Shown here piece by piece: positions 11,701 to 22,463 of a stretch of 64,000 nucleotides of DNA. The notes beneath the pieces are model-generated. The model did no database searches. It was not told the DNA's origin and saw nothing but the letters and a program-made list of their open reading frames with translations. The DNA is from Tetradesmus obliquus. Its lineage: Eukaryota > Chlorophyta > Chlorophyceae > Sphaeropleales > Scenedesmaceae. Each line of letters begins with the position of its first letter. The stretch's first letter is position 1. The DNA is taken from contig CP126201.1 in NCBI GenBank assembly GCA_030272155.1, forward strand, positions 4,066,501-4,130,500, written 5' to 3'. The translations under genes were made by a program, and so were the position numbers.

Positions 11701-12453
11701 AGCCATGCGCTCCTTACTGTTCACGCGAGGCACACGCACAACATTATACCATATGGGCCGTTACGCAGAGTATCCAGATCCCACAAGCATTGTAAGGTCA
11801 CCCATCTGTGCCAGAATACTCGCGACTTGCTGGTCAGCAACAGAGCAGCTGCCCTACAAGCAGCCATCCATGCAAATGCAGCCCCTATGGCTGCAGAGCA
11901 CTAAGTCACTCACCAACGGCCAGGTGCTTGGGCAGCAGATGGTCACTGCAGCTGGTGGGATGTCGCTTTGCAAGCCCAGCTCCTGCTGTGCCTGCACCCA
12001 CACCTCCACTCCTGCCACCATGCTGTGTGCTGCAGCTGCCAGCTGTGCATAGGTGGCTGACATGCCAGCTGCTAGCAGCTGCTTTGCCCAGTGCAGCGGC
12101 ACTGCTGGAACCTGCAGTGCACGCTCAGCCACGCCTGCAGCTGCTGCTGCTGTGGGCGTATGGCCCAGCATCCAGGTGACTGCCATCAAGGGCTGCTCCA
12201 GCGCTATGTCAGCCCAGCTGAACCCACTTAGAGCTGCTTGTGGTGCCTCCTTTGCAATGATTGGTGCAGCATCTGCAGCAGTCGAGGCAGCTTCCTCCAG
12301 GGCATCCAGCAGCATGCTGCCATCCTTTGGCAACATTTCAAGGCTGATGGTCTGCATCTGTCTGCTGCTGGCTCCAAGGCAGGCCAGGCCCTGCAGGCCC
12401 AGCTGCTGACAGCAATATGGCACGACATCCAACACTGCTGTGTCGGTAGTCAT
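8799..12453 (-). pseudogene. F-box-like/33-residue helical-repeat gene (member A), frameshifted
   Basis: Two exons: 11914-12453 (180 codons from ATG 12453) and 8799-11497. Exon 1 encodes an F-box-like start (DVVPYCCQQLGLQGLACL) and an Ala-rich helical region. Exon 2 encodes a helical block (LRKLLTMAAKRQHA) and then about 23 repeats of 33 residues with the pattern T/S-D-A-V-x-Q-LL-Q-A-A-V-x-x-G-x-x-x-C-x-x-LL-x-LPAAQ. The spacing matches ankyrin repeats, but the consensus is heavily diverged. One base is missing near 10904, where QLLQAAVLHGRY should continue. The frame then ends at 10799, giving about 412 aa, while about 700 codons of otherwise clean repeats follow in the shifted frame. The clean downstream frame suggests a very recent lesion or an assembly error. 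Confidence 0.8.
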
Positions 12454-12552
12454 GGACGGTCACGGTTGCGTCCCAGGGTGTGCAGTAGGGAAGCAATCAG
12501 ACAACAGCGCAGGTACTGATGCTGTCGGAGTCGCTGTGAACTACTGCCTGGC

Positions 12553-12566
12553 GAGGTGTAGCCTTG
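12553..12566 (-). promoter_or_regulatory. Weak copy of the repeat-family upstream element
   Basis: On the minus strand, GCTCAAGGCTACACC lies about 100 bp before the ATG of member A. It resembles the GCCAAGGTTNAC core found at the same distance upstream of members C-F. The match is imperfect. Confidence 0.3.
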
Positions 12567-12966
12567 AGCGGACACGACGCTTGCTTGCAAGGTGACCACA
12601 GTTTAAAACCAAACAACAGCCAAACTGTGGTGACTGTGGTTTCGGCTGAAGCCCAGAACAGGCTGAGAGCTGCTCTGTCGCCTTCTTGGTCAACAGTTTC
12701 CGTTGGCACAAAGCTACCTCCAACAGCTCAATCGCATTCAAAATGTAGTAATTTGTCGGTGTTCTGTCATTAATGCAGCGCATGTTACGCACAAACATGC
12801 AGTCAAACCCTGTTACACCCTGTACGTGGCACCCGCCGGGAAATGCCAGGCTCCTTTTCCCGCTGCATATACGCGTCCCGCGGCTACACTGCAAATTAAT
12901 TATGAAACAACTACTGTATTACCATTCAGTTTTGCAGGTCTGCCGCATATAGACAGCTGGACTCGG

Positions 12967-13150
12967 AGACATTCAAATGTCTCGAATTCGTGACCCCTCG
13001 CTATAGTTATACTGATACTGATATGTTCCCCGCGTGGAACGGAACGCGACTTCACCTCCGTTTCTTCAACTGCTCTTATCAAGTCGCTTGAAAGAATCAA
13101 GTTTGCTGCGCGCGTCTCTTGCTGAGCTGCAGCACCTCGTTATGACACAG
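12967..13150 (+). repeat. Inverted copy of the retroelement 5' region
   Basis: This stretch, read on +, is homologous to the minus strand of about 16650-16850. Both contain GGAACGGAACGCGACTTC and, further in, CTGCAGCACCTCGT plus ATGACAC. Both can be read as a coding fragment containing RASL-E-LQHLVMT. It is either a separate truncated insertion in the opposite orientation or one arm of a terminal inverted repeat. Confidence 0.6.
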
Positions 13151-13181
13151 CAACTTGGAAAGAACTGTCGCTGCGAAATTT

Positions 13182-13210
13182 GAAACCCTGAAACCCTGAA
13201 ACCCTGAAAC
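13182..13210 (+). repeat. Three tandem CCCTGAAA octamers
   Basis: The sequence GAAACCCT is repeated three times plus a partial unit directly after the inverted retroelement copy. The octamer is close to the plant/algal telomere units CCCTAAA and CCCTAAAA but has G for A. It may be a LINE-type tandem 3' tail or a degenerate interstitial telomeric patch. Confidence 0.55.
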
Positions 13211-14005
13211 AATAGTTTACATGTTAAACGCTGTTTTATACTATCCAGCACGCGCCTGTTTACCAGTGCAGCAGTCCTGCCACACCTTGGACAGCACTGA
13301 TGAGCAGCAAGAGCAGCACGTGCTTCAAGCCTCACTGGTGGCCAACACTTTTGAAACATTAGGACGAGTATGAAGAATAGACAAGCTTCAACTACCGGGC
13401 TGCTATGCATCACAGGCTAAGTTCGAGATAATTGCTCAAATTCCCGTTGGTCGCAAGCCTCCCACTGCTCCCACCCCCTAGCCACTGGCATCGAGGGTCC
13501 AACAGCAGCAAGGGCAGCACCTGCTAAACGCGGGTGCAATAACACATACCATTTACTCCTAAGGGTTGAAAGATTGAAAGAGTCTACGCCCTCTTTGCAG
13601 GGAGCGGACTCAACGGAGGGCAAAGGACAGGGCCTTAACACCGTGTAACAGTGTCACGGGACTCCCGCCCTTCCCCTACGACAAGCTCTGCCATCAGCAA
13701 TCCATCTAAAACCATATGACTTCCTCCTTGAAAAGCTGCGAGTTCTCTGGGTCTTCAGAGCAGCAGGCGTCTCCACTGCCCCCTGCTGTGCTGTCGTGGT
13801 TCCAGCACGCTCCTCTCGCTGCTTCCGCTAAACACAAGATCAAATGATACCAAATGACCACAATGTAGAGCCGTCCCAACAATGAGGCCATGCTAGCAGG
13901 CATCAGCCCATCACCGCTGCTGCTGCTGCTGCCCACCACATCCAGCACCCCTGCCACCCCTTTCCCCAGAGTCCCCCCAGCCCCAGCCATATGCATTGGA
14001 GGTAA
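13211..14005. other. No gene seen; probable 3' UTR of the minus-strand retroelement
   Basis: About 800 bp lie downstream of the retroelement ORF on its strand. I find no conserved coding frame; open frames here are short and compositionally unremarkable. The right-hand part (about 13650-14005) is probably element 3' UTR. Confidence 0.35.
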
Positions 14006-15739
14006 CTATCCTCCCTTCTTTTTCTTACGTTTTTTGCGCTTGAAGTTGGGTAGTCTGGGCCCTTGCCTCTTCTGGCCGTTCTTAGCTGCATTGCTGCTGC
14101 TGCTGCCGCTGCCGCTGTTTCGCTGTGTTACACAGGTGGCGCCTGCTGCTTGGCTTTGTTGGCGCCATTGCTTGCCCAGACGAGTGCCCATCTTGATGCG
14201 TCTGTATCTTATCACATTGGTGAGTGATCGAATGGCTTGGAGATGCAGGTTGCACAGGAGTGTGTCCAGGGCTGGGGACGTGACGCCCAGTGCTTCCTTC
14301 AAAAGCTTCTTGGCGCTGGTGTACACTGTACCAGCGACTCCCAGGGGGATAACCACCAGTTGTATTTCAGTGTCGTTCGTAGAGCTGTACTTCCTTATTG
14401 CTTGCAGTAGACTGTGGTGCTGCTCCCTGGCATGCATCACTTGGTCTTGCGGCTGCGTGTCCCTGCAGTACTTGACCTCCACTAATGTATAGCTGTGCTT
14501 GATGCTCGTGTCCTTGCTGGTGCGATATAGCACCATGTCTGGTTTGTGTGCTTTGACTAGTGCCTCTTTTTCTTCCGCAGGCATGCTCGGCGGCAATATC
14601 CTTGCTGGCAGGAACTGGGTCATTGTCTGCAGTCCATCAGCTTTCTGTGCAGCCTTGCTTACGTCCATGGCCACAGCTTGTGCACCATTCTCACCGGTGA
14701 GTATGGCTTTTGCTATGAGCAGCACCGCTTCATTATGGCGCTTGGTGACCGCCATGGACAGGTCAGGGCAGCCGCTCACTGAGTGCATTGTGCCATCTGG
14801 CTGGCCGCACAGCACACATTTGTCTGATGTAGCTTTGCCGTACCACCAGGCTCGTTTCTGTGAATAAAAAGTGCCGGTTCGCACTTTCAGTGCGTTCACC
14901 AGCTCGCGATATGTAACTGCAGTGGATGTGAGGAAGGCATGGCTTACTTTTTCTGTATCACGTGCCGTTTCCTGTGCTGCAGAGAAGCAGATGGCGTTGG
15001 TGTTGGAGCCGCCAAACCTGTGGCACTTATGGGCCATGGTGTGGAGCGAGGCAACGTCATGCACTGGCTGTGGCGGTGTGGGTACCTCCTTTCCTGGCTC
15101 CTGCGGTTCTGGGCGGTGTGGCCACGCCATGTTCGGCCTACTGTTGCTGGGTGTGGATATCACCGCATCTGCCTTTCGCGTCCCTTTTGCGACACTTGTG
15201 GCAATCTCGTCAGCGTGCTCATTGCCTGGAATGCCTATGTGGGACTTCACTTTGTAGAGGTGAATAGGCCGACCTCCTGCAGCTATGGAGCTTACTATCT
15301 GCTGTAGCAGCGCTGCGTGTCTGTGAAAGCCAAGGCAGATGTCTTGTGGTCTTGTCACCATTCTATGGATCTGATATATAACTGCAAGGCTGTCGGTGGC
15401 AATGTGCCTGCATCGCATGGTGATTGCTTTGTAAGCAGCCGCCAGCTCTGCACGGTTTATTGTGTCGTCGTATGGGTAGGCTTCGTCGCTGGGCAGGCAT
15501 GCCACCTCGCGTTCTCCTGTTGTGGTGCCTGGCCGCGGCGCTGGTATGTAGACTGCAGCACCTATTCGAGGTACTGTTCGTCCTTGTGCGTTTATGGTTG
15601 CTTTTGCCCCTTCCGCCGGTGCTGCTGATGGCATCATGTTTGGCGGTTGTTCTTCTGGTGTGGCTGCGCATGTCTTCTTACTGTTGTTGCTCAGGAAGCT
15701 GCCATCTGTGTAGGCCAGCTGCCTCCAGTTGTACCTCAA
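14006..15739 (-). CDS. RNase H - CCHC - restriction-like endonuclease polyprotein segment
   Basis: A 577-codon open frame. RNase H spans about residues 8-185, with catalytic D12 (YTDGS), E98 (NRAELA), D116 (ATDSLA) and H167/D177 (KSHIGIPGNEHAD), all present. A zinc finger C308-x2-C311-x7-H319-x4-C324 follows. The nuclease block has HKPD (D401) and LVEVKYC (E421, K423), the signature of PD-(D/E)XK restriction-like endonucleases in non-LTR elements. The last 20 residues are strongly basic, as expected for nucleic-acid binding. The open frame begins with a non-ATG codon overlapping the stop of the upstream ORF, so it probably continues that ORF by frameshift. No internal stops, so the insertion looks recent. 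Confidence 0.8.
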   Translation of the reverse strand: MRYNWRQLAYTDGSFLSNNSKKTCAATPEEQPPNMMPSAAPAEGAKATINAQGRTVPRIGAAVYIPAPRPGTTTGEREVACLPSDEAYPYDDTINRAELAAAYKAITMRCRHIATDSLAVIYQIHRMVTRPQDICLGFHRHAALLQQIVSSIAAGGRPIHLYKVKSHIGIPGNEHADEIATSVAKGTRKADAVISTPSNSRPNMAWPHRPEPQEPGKEVPTPPQPVHDVASLHTMAHKCHRFGGSNTNAICFSAAQETARDTEKVSHAFLTSTAVTYRELVNALKVRTGTFYSQKRAWWYGKATSDKCVLCGQPDGTMHSVSGCPDLSMAVTKRHNEAVLLIAKAILTGENGAQAVAMDVSKAAQKADGLQTMTQFLPARILPPSMPAEEKEALVKAHKPDMVLYRTSKDTSIKHSYTLVEVKYCRDTQPQDQVMHAREQHHSLLQAIRKYSSTNDTEIQLVVIPLGVAGTVYTSAKKLLKEALGVTSPALDTLLCNLHLQAIRSLTNVIRYRRIKMGTRLGKQWRQQSQAAGATCVTQRNSGSGSSSSNAAKNGQKRQGPRLPNFKRKKRKKKKGG

Positions 15740-16647
15740 CGGGATCGGTGCTGTTGCACATGTGTCTGGGAGACAGCCAGGGTTGTTCGCGCCATGGCTG
15801 CTTTGCGAGCTGCTGTCGGCTGGCAGCTTCGTATTTTGGCGGCTGCGCGTGCTCGTTGTTGTGTAGCGCTTGTATTGGAATTATCCAATAGCTGCTCGGC
15901 ACGACGGTGCCACTGCCGCATGAGTGTAGGTGTTGCTCGAGCATGAGCTGGTTCATCCAGCGCCTGGTTTAGGGCGGCCGTCATTTCATGCGCAAACAGC
16001 TCACGCACCTTGCTTGATCTTTGTGTCGAGAACTGGTCAAAGCCTGCTTCATTGCCTATTTCCACCACCAGCATGTCACACGCAGGCTTGTATGTGCTGC
16101 TTGTATTGAGCATGTACGTTGGCGGGGCTTCAAGCCTGAATTTGGCTGCTGGGATCCGCACCAGGGGCCTGCAGTATGCAGTGTTGGCCCTGAGCAGCTT
16201 CAGATACCCTGGGTTGCGCGCCTCGGTGGAGGCGGGGATGATGAGCAGCGTCAGTGTTGGCAGGGGTGCAGCCTTTGCACTTTCTATGGCATGTCGCACA
16301 ACTGTGTGTACTGCTGCCGGTGCAGTGTCTGGCACAGCTATGGAGCTGCCTGTCCATCTGCTCTGGGTGCTGTCTCCGTTGGACGCAAAAAGTTTATCTG
16401 TGCTAAATGGGCTGTAGTAAGCTTGTGTTGATGCGTGGAAGTTCAGCGGGCTGCTGCATCTTTCTGAGGCAGCAAGTATCGTGCGTCTCAGGACGTCAAA
16501 CACTGCGCTGGGCGTTGCCCACTCGCCTTTGGTGCTAATGCTGCCAGTAGTGTTTGACTGGCAGAGGGCTCCATCTTTGTAGCGTGTTAGCAGCTGGTAC
16601 TTTGAATGCTTCTGGGCGTCAGATGGCGCTGCGCCTTTTCCATTCAA
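15736..16647 (-). CDS. Retroelement ORF with PCIF1-like methyltransferase fold
   Basis: A 303-residue frame ending in TGA four bases into the RNase H frame. Between residues 44 and 180 it has the layout of the PCIF1-like (cap adenosine) methyltransferase region: FDVLRR (50-55), ERCSSPLNF (62-70), a Phe/Ser-rich segment, GSSIAVPDT (100-108), then a strand LTLLIIPA (132-139) and a region ending FRLEAPP. The catalytic NPPF-type tetrad expected near GSSIAV is replaced by VPDT, so it may be inactive. Recognition is by motif order only and is tentative. Upstream of its ATG the same strand reads DELQHLVMTP before a stop, suggesting the original protein began further upstream. Confidence 0.5.
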   Translation of the reverse strand: MNGKGAAPSDAQKHSKYQLLTRYKDGALCQSNTTGSISTKGEWATPSAVFDVLRRTILAASERCSSPLNFHASTQAYYSPFSTDKLFASNGDSTQSRWTGSSIAVPDTAPAAVHTVVRHAIESAKAAPLPTLTLLIIPASTEARNPGYLKLLRANTAYCRPLVRIPAAKFRLEAPPTYMLNTSSTYKPACDMLVVEIGNEAGFDQFSTQRSSKVRELFAHEMTAALNQALDEPAHARATPTLMRQWHRRAEQLLDNSNTSATQQRARAAAKIRSCQPTAARKAAMARTTLAVSQTHVQQHRSR

Positions 16648-16751
16648 ATCATGGTGTCATGACGAGGTGCTGCAGTTCATCGAGAGACGCACGCAACACA
16701 CTAAAATGCTTCTCTAATGCTTCATCAAAGTTATTGCAAGGAAATTCCGTC

Positions 16752-16799
16752 GAAGTCGCGTTCCGTTCCACGGAACGCGACTTCGAATCCCGGGATTCG
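16752..16799. repeat. Long hairpin and adjoining palindrome at retroelement 5' end
   Basis: GAAGTCGCGTTCCG (16752-16765) pairs perfectly with CGGAACGCGACTTC (16771-16784) across a 5-base loop. It is followed by the perfect 16-base palindrome CGAATCCCGGGATTCG (16784-16799). Part of the stem recurs in the inverted copy at 13036-13053. It could be a structured 5' UTR of the element. Confidence 0.85.
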
Positions 16800-16859
16800 T
16801 GACCAGCTTCATCATCTGAATGTCCTAGACCTCAGCCGTGCCTGTTCCTCCAGCTCCAC

Positions 16860-17432
16860 CACAGCAAAATACCATTTCAATACTATTAAACAATTGTTTA
16901 AAGGCGACTAATGCGTCTCCGCCCTCCAAAATCAAGGGGCAGTCATAACTTGAATCAGCAACAGCTGGTCACAGCACAACCCACCGCTGCCGTTGCAGCT
17001 CCAGCGAGAAACTGCGATAGCATCAGCACAGGTATATGCTGCAGAGGTGCCTGATGACTGGTGGATCACAGAACCAACAACAATTACCACACATTGGCCA
17101 GCAGCCACGGGCACAGTAACGGCTGGTAATGCTCAGCAATGTGCAGCTTGTTCAAGCAAGTGCGTCGGAAAATCAGTGTGAATTGCACGTGGCGTGCAAG
17201 TCCAGCTGACAAAATGAAGACATACATATGTCACTTGCTAAGAGTGCATCAGCAAGCACACAACAGAGTGCAGTGTGCGCCGCCGCATGCATGCATACCG
17301 CATTGATGCGCCAGCCAGAAACGTGCTGTGTCAGGTGGTGAATACAAGCACATGCTATACAACTACCATTGCTAGATGGCGCAATGACAGTTTGTAAACC
17401 TGTGACACAGCATGCTCCTTCAAGGCACCGCA
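16860..17432. other. No gene seen
   Basis: About 570 bp lie between the retroelement and the truncated repeat-family member B. The stretch near 17405-17432 resembles the 3' flank of member A (a shared block including CTTCAAGGCACCGCATCA). Otherwise I find nothing. Confidence 0.4.
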
Positions 17433-18655
17433 TCAGGATGACTCATCACTGGAGCACATCTCCTCGACACTGTACAGCAGCTTGAGCAGCTGCTCTGTAC
17501 AATCTGCATTGCTGCTGTCTGCCGGCTGCAGCAGCAGCTGCTGTACTGCATCACTGCTGAGCTGCTGTGCTGCTGGCAGAGTGCACAGCTGCTCTACACA
17601 GCCTGCGCTGCCATGCTGCACAGCTGCCTGCAGCAGCTGTACCGCAGCGGCACTGCCCATCATTTGTGCTCCCAGCAGCTGGCACAGCTGTGCTGTACAA
17701 TATGCACTGCCTTGCTGCACAGCCACCTGCAGCAACTCCACCACAGCGGTGCTGTTCAGCAGTGCTGCTCCTGGCAGCTTGCGGATCTGCTTGGTGATGT
17801 CAGCACTGCCCAGCTGCACAGCTGCCAGCAGCAGCTCCCCCACAGCTGCTCTGCTGCTCGTTTGTGCTGCTGGCATACTGCAGAGGTGCTGGGCACTGGC
17901 AACACTGCCCTGTTTCATCGCGGTGTGTAGCAGCTGCACAACTGCGTCGCTGCTGCACCTGCTGCATGCGGCACAACTGGTGCAGGCAATCGAGGCCTCC
18001 TGCACCGTGTGACTGAAGGCAGACCTCAAGCAACCCCACCAGGTGCTGCCTGCTGAGATGCTGTGCTTCTGGAAGCTGCCACAGGGCTTCAATGCATTCA
18101 CAAGCGCCGCATGTGACTGCTGCAAACAGCAGCGCTGAAACAGAGTCTGCTGACAGCTGCCTGCAGGTGATCGGGTTTCCTATGATTGTCTCCTTCACAG
18201 CATCAGGGCTGCGCTGCTCCACAGCTGCTTGCAGCAGCTGCATTGCTGCGTTGCTGCTCAATGGCCTAGCTGCCTGTAGCGCTGTTAGTGGCGCTGTGCA
18301 AGCCTCAGCACCTTGCGCAGCAGCTGCACATAGCAGCTGCACAATGTCATCGTTGCAAATACGCGCTGCTGCTGGCAGCCTGCATACTGCCTCTACACCA
18401 ACTCCCAAGCCAAGCCTCACAGAAGCCTGAAGAAGCTGCAAAACAGCCTCACGACTCAGCTGCTGTGCTGCCGGCAGTCCACAGATTCTCATGAATATGA
18501 TTTATTACCTTCTGGTTGATCATCACCAGCTGCCTTCTCTATTGTGTACAGCAGCAGCTGCGCCACAGCGTCAGCGCTGAGCTGCTGGGCTGCAGGCAGC
18601 CACAGCAGCAGCTGTGCATTGTAAGGCCTGTCCTGCAGCATAGCCTTGGCACGTG
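17433..18655 (-). pseudogene. 5'-truncated member B of the repeat family
   Basis: About 11-12 of the 33-residue repeats are recognisable on the minus strand in three frames (18539-18655, 18125-18492 and 17433-17990), separated by at least two frameshifts and a TGA near 18490. The F-box-like exon and the first helical block are missing. The most C-terminal repeats are well preserved (CTEQLLKLLYS before the stop). The 3' flank matches member A, so B is probably a duplicate of the A lineage. Not expected to encode a functional protein. Confidence 0.85.
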
Positions 18656-20892
18656 AAACGGTCGCAGATGAACCCTGACACCTGGCGACTGGCCATTACT
18701 CAACGTCCGATCATAGCACAATATCATCAAAATATTCAAGGGTTCTGTTGCTTGGTAAGCGCTGTGCCTGCTAGGCATCGCAAGCTCTGGCAGCAGCTCC
18801 CTTCAGGGCAGCCAGCTGTGCCTGTGAATTCACAGCAATTGTTAATGCTAGTTTAAACTTGCTGATGCCATCTCACAGACAATATCAGTCAGCAAACAAA
18901 GTTGAGAAATCACGCCATCAAGTGGGCAATGGGTTACTGCCCCTTCTTTAAACAAACAAGGAGGGAAGGGGTTGGCAGGTCAGAGTGCAGACCTTGATCT
19001 TACATCGAGACCTCAGACACATGAGCGGATCACCTGACACGACACCACTGCTGCAGCAGATGTGAACGCTTGTAAACATTGCGGCAGCAGACACATTCTA
19101 TGATGCAATGTCAGCAAGCATCAAAAAGGCAGTGGCTGGCATCACCAACAGCTCCACAAACGCACACATCGTCACTATGTAACCAGTCACGTCACAGCAG
19201 CAACGCACAGCTGACGCACAGTGCTTCATCCCTCTGCGCACTCTGGCCAGCGTAGTCACCACCCCCTTGCGCATTAGCACCCTGACAACAATGACAGCAA
19301 CTTGCCTGCAAATGATCAACATGGCAGCTGGAAAACGAGCTGCAGCACCAAAGATTTGTTGTGGCTGACACAAACCACTAACATCTCACTCGGCTGCACA
19401 TGATTCTGTATAACGCCTAATGTACATCTCCCTGCGCAGAAGCAAATCTGCCAAGAGGGATTGAGGCTGCATGCTATATCCCTGAGGCCGCAACAGTGCC
19501 ACACCAGGTGGGTTCCGGCAAAAACAGCCAATGCCAGCAGCAGGCACTGCGGCAGCAGCCAGCCAGAAGCAAACAGGCTGTACAAGAGCCACAGCTGGTA
19601 CGAGCATATCCACAAATAACAAGCTTCTGCATTGATGTCACTGTTTATGAACACTGCAGTCTGATTTCCTGGATCACGGCCAAGGGGGTGTCATAAATCC
19701 AAGAAGCTGACGCTACAACACATCGCATCGCAGCTATGATGCAACACAGCTCCCATCTCTGTTCAGCTATGTATGCAACAAGCTACAACACCAAAGGCAA
19801 AATTGTGGCGCATGTAAACTGTTGGGATCGACCAGCAGCTGCTGTGGCGCTGCGCGCGCTGTACACACAATGCAAGTGTACACACAAGAACGGCAACCGC
19901 AACCCATCCACAACGAAGCTGCACAACATAACAAGGAACAGCTGATGATGAGCTGCCCTTGCTAATCACCAAGCAAGATTCTGTCCAGATACATAGCTGC
20001 CACAACTATTGACCCTGCAAGCAATCAACTGCAGCCACAGTCACATGTGCATCGATGCATTTGTGATAATCAAAGGCAGCAGGGTGTGATTCAGATAAGC
20101 ACGATGTACATGCTGTGATGCCTGCGACGCATCAAGATGAGGGCAACCAAGCCAGCTCCAGCAATCATCGTCACAATGATCTCCTGATGACGGTGCAAAC
20201 GTGCGTTGCCACTGCCGCATTGCGCTTGCAGGCTAACACACACAAATCAATCCGCACACAATGTAGCTGCGTCACGATGGCAGTGAGGAAGGCCCAGCAT
20301 GTCCCGCACTTCACAATCATAACCAACAGCGTGTCAAACATGTTCAAAGATGTAAAACGCCATCCACTGGCTGCTGTTTGTCATATGCAGCAAGCAAGGT
20401 CCACTGCTGCCACCAGCTATTCAAACAGCCAGTGCAAAGGCACCTCTGTGGACACAACCTCACCATATGCACACTGCATGTTTTTGGCTGAACTTTACTA
20501 GGATGCACTGGCATGGCAAGCTATTCAGCGAGGTGCAGGTGACAAAACAAACACACTGTCCCTCACCACACAGAGCTTGCTTTGCGGAAAAATGCACCAC
20601 AAACGGAACATCCACGCATGCTGCACCAGCAACATATGGATCGCCCAGTCTCAGAGTGGCAGGGCACCAGCAGGTGGATAGTAGGGGCTGAAGACAGAGC
20701 CTTGGTTGGCATGTGCTACCATGCATGCACAGCTCATCAGGTGTATGGCTAGCTGCTGTGTTGCTGCAAACAGGCCTGCTCCTACACCAGCCAATCATCG
20801 CCCCTCCAACGGGATGTTGCCGTCTGCTCTGTTACCTGCTATGAATAAAGCATCCTTGCCAGGCCAGCAGCTTCCAGGATGCTGCAGCTTGG
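18656..20892 (-). other. Possible membrane-protein exons, otherwise no clear gene
   Basis: Several minus-strand segments encode hydrophobic helices bounded by basic residues: about 19100-19330 (VTMCAFVELLVMPATAFLML), 19480-19640 (LLLALAVFAGTHLVW), 19850-19930 (GWVAVAVLVCTLALCV), 20140-20200 (IIVTMIAGAGLVALILMRR) and 20250-20340 (FDTLLVMIVKCGTCWAFL). They lie in different frames, and I could not join them with convincing splice sites. They may be remnants or true exons of a polytopic membrane protein downstream of the Gln-rich gene. Confidence 0.25.
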
Positions 20893-22427
20893 CTAGCTGC
20901 GGTCCGCCAACAACAGCAATCCAGAAACAGCTGACCACTCATCTGTGCCTATCAACAGCTGCTGCGCCTGGCCTGCCTGCTGCTGCTGCAGCCACTGCGT
21001 GCTGTGCTGCACGGGCTGTGCACCGTGGCACAGCCTCACATTCTGTTGGAATGCTGGTGCAGTTGCAGGCCCGCGGCTGCTGCTGAAAGGCGGGTAGGCC
21101 AACGGCAGCAGCAGCTGCTGCAGGTGCTGCTGCCGCTGTTCCTGCTCTACTGCTACAGCTGGCCATGGGCTGAAGGTTGATACGCCTCCAGCAGTGGCAG
21201 CAGCAGTAGTAGCAGCTGCCGCTGCTGCCAGCGTTGCTGCAGCACTGTTCACACTGCTTGGGGAGCGGCCAGCAGGCTGAGCAGCAGTGCCAGGTTTGGG
21301 TGCCGCTTGAAACAGTGGCAGCAGCTGGCCAGCTGCAGCAGTGCTGCTGCTACAACAGCTGTTGCTGCCACACAGCTGCTGCTGCTGCGGCGGTGGCACG
21401 CCATTGCTGTAGCTGCCAGCAGCTGTCATTGGTTTCTGTGACTGCTGCTGCACTGCTGGGCAATGCTTGACGTAGCTGCTGCCCCTGCTGCCTGCAGTGC
21501 TGCACAGGCGCTCTGTGCTGCTGCTGCCGCGTACCTGCGCCTGCTGAGGCAGCGGCAGCTTACTCTGGGCTACTGACAGTTGCTGCTGCTGCTGTTTGGT
21601 GACGGCTGCAAACAGCTGCTGCAGCAGAATGCTGAACTCAGGCCAGGCAGTGCTTGCAGGTGTCGAGCACTTGTCTCCACGGCTTGCTGCTGCTGCTGCT
21701 GCTGCTGCTGCTTGGTTTGTAGTGGTTGTGCCTACATGGGTTGCAACAACACACTCGCCAATGGCGGCCTTCTGCTTCTTGCTTGGCGGCTCAGAAGCAG
21801 CAGCAGCAGCAGGTGCAGCAGGTAGCCCCATCGCTGATGCATTGACTGGCAGCTTCAGAACATTGATGCCAAGCAGGCCATCAACCCTGATGTCCTCACT
21901 GCTGCTGCTGTTGCTGCCGCTGCTGCTGCCACCACATTGTCCCTTTGCAGCTGCTGCATCTCCTGCTGTGTCACCTGCTGCTGCTGCTGCTGTTGGCTGC
22001 CCCGCATATGACAGTCCATGGGCATCTGCCAGTACCCACGAGAAATTCATATCAGCAGCTGCCTCCCTGGCACAGTCTGGTAGCACGGTCTGCTGCTCCT
22101 GCTGCTGCAGCTCCTGAACCTGCTGCTGCTGCTGCTGCTGCACTGAAATGCACTGCAAGGGGTTCGCACAGCCGCCGCTGCCAGCACTAACAGCCACAGT
22201 ATGCATGCTGCTGCTCTGGCTGTAAGACGCAACACGCGCTGCTGCTGCTGCTGCTGCGAGTGGTGGCATGTTCTGATCGTAGTGGCTGCTGCCATGCAGG
22301 TGGCGTTGAATGTCTGGCAACTCTACCACGCCTGCTGCTGCTGCTGCTGCTGCTGCTCTCCACTTGAGCTTCAGGCGTTGAGTTTGACCACTGCGCTGGC
22401 TGCTGCTGCTGCTGTGATGGCCTGCAA

Positions 22428-22463
<36 letters not shown>

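Larger units (their letters stand above)
14006..16850 (-). mobile_element. Retroelement remnant with methyltransferase-like, RNase H, CCHC and nuclease domains
   Basis: Order on the minus strand: hairpin-bearing 5' region (about 16650-16850), ORF with a methyltransferase-like fold (15736-16647), then an ORF with RNase H, CCHC finger and a PD-(D/E)XK-type nuclease ending in a Lys/Arg tail (14006-15739). The C-terminal order RNase H, CCHC, restriction-like endonuclease is that of algal non-LTR elements of the Dualen/RandI type. No reverse transcriptase is seen within the window, so this is either a 5'/internally deleted copy or a different architecture. Confidence 0.7.

Noticed and set aside
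12967-16850. Cut-and-paste DNA transposon with terminal inverted repeats
   Set aside because: The encoded domains are retroelement-type, and the two inverted segments read as the same coding fragment, so two insertions are simpler; kept as an open finding.
22333-22460. Separate genes in the CTG-rich part of the Gln-rich protein
   Set aside because: The alternative frames contain only homopolymeric residues; the 848-codon minus frame explains the region.
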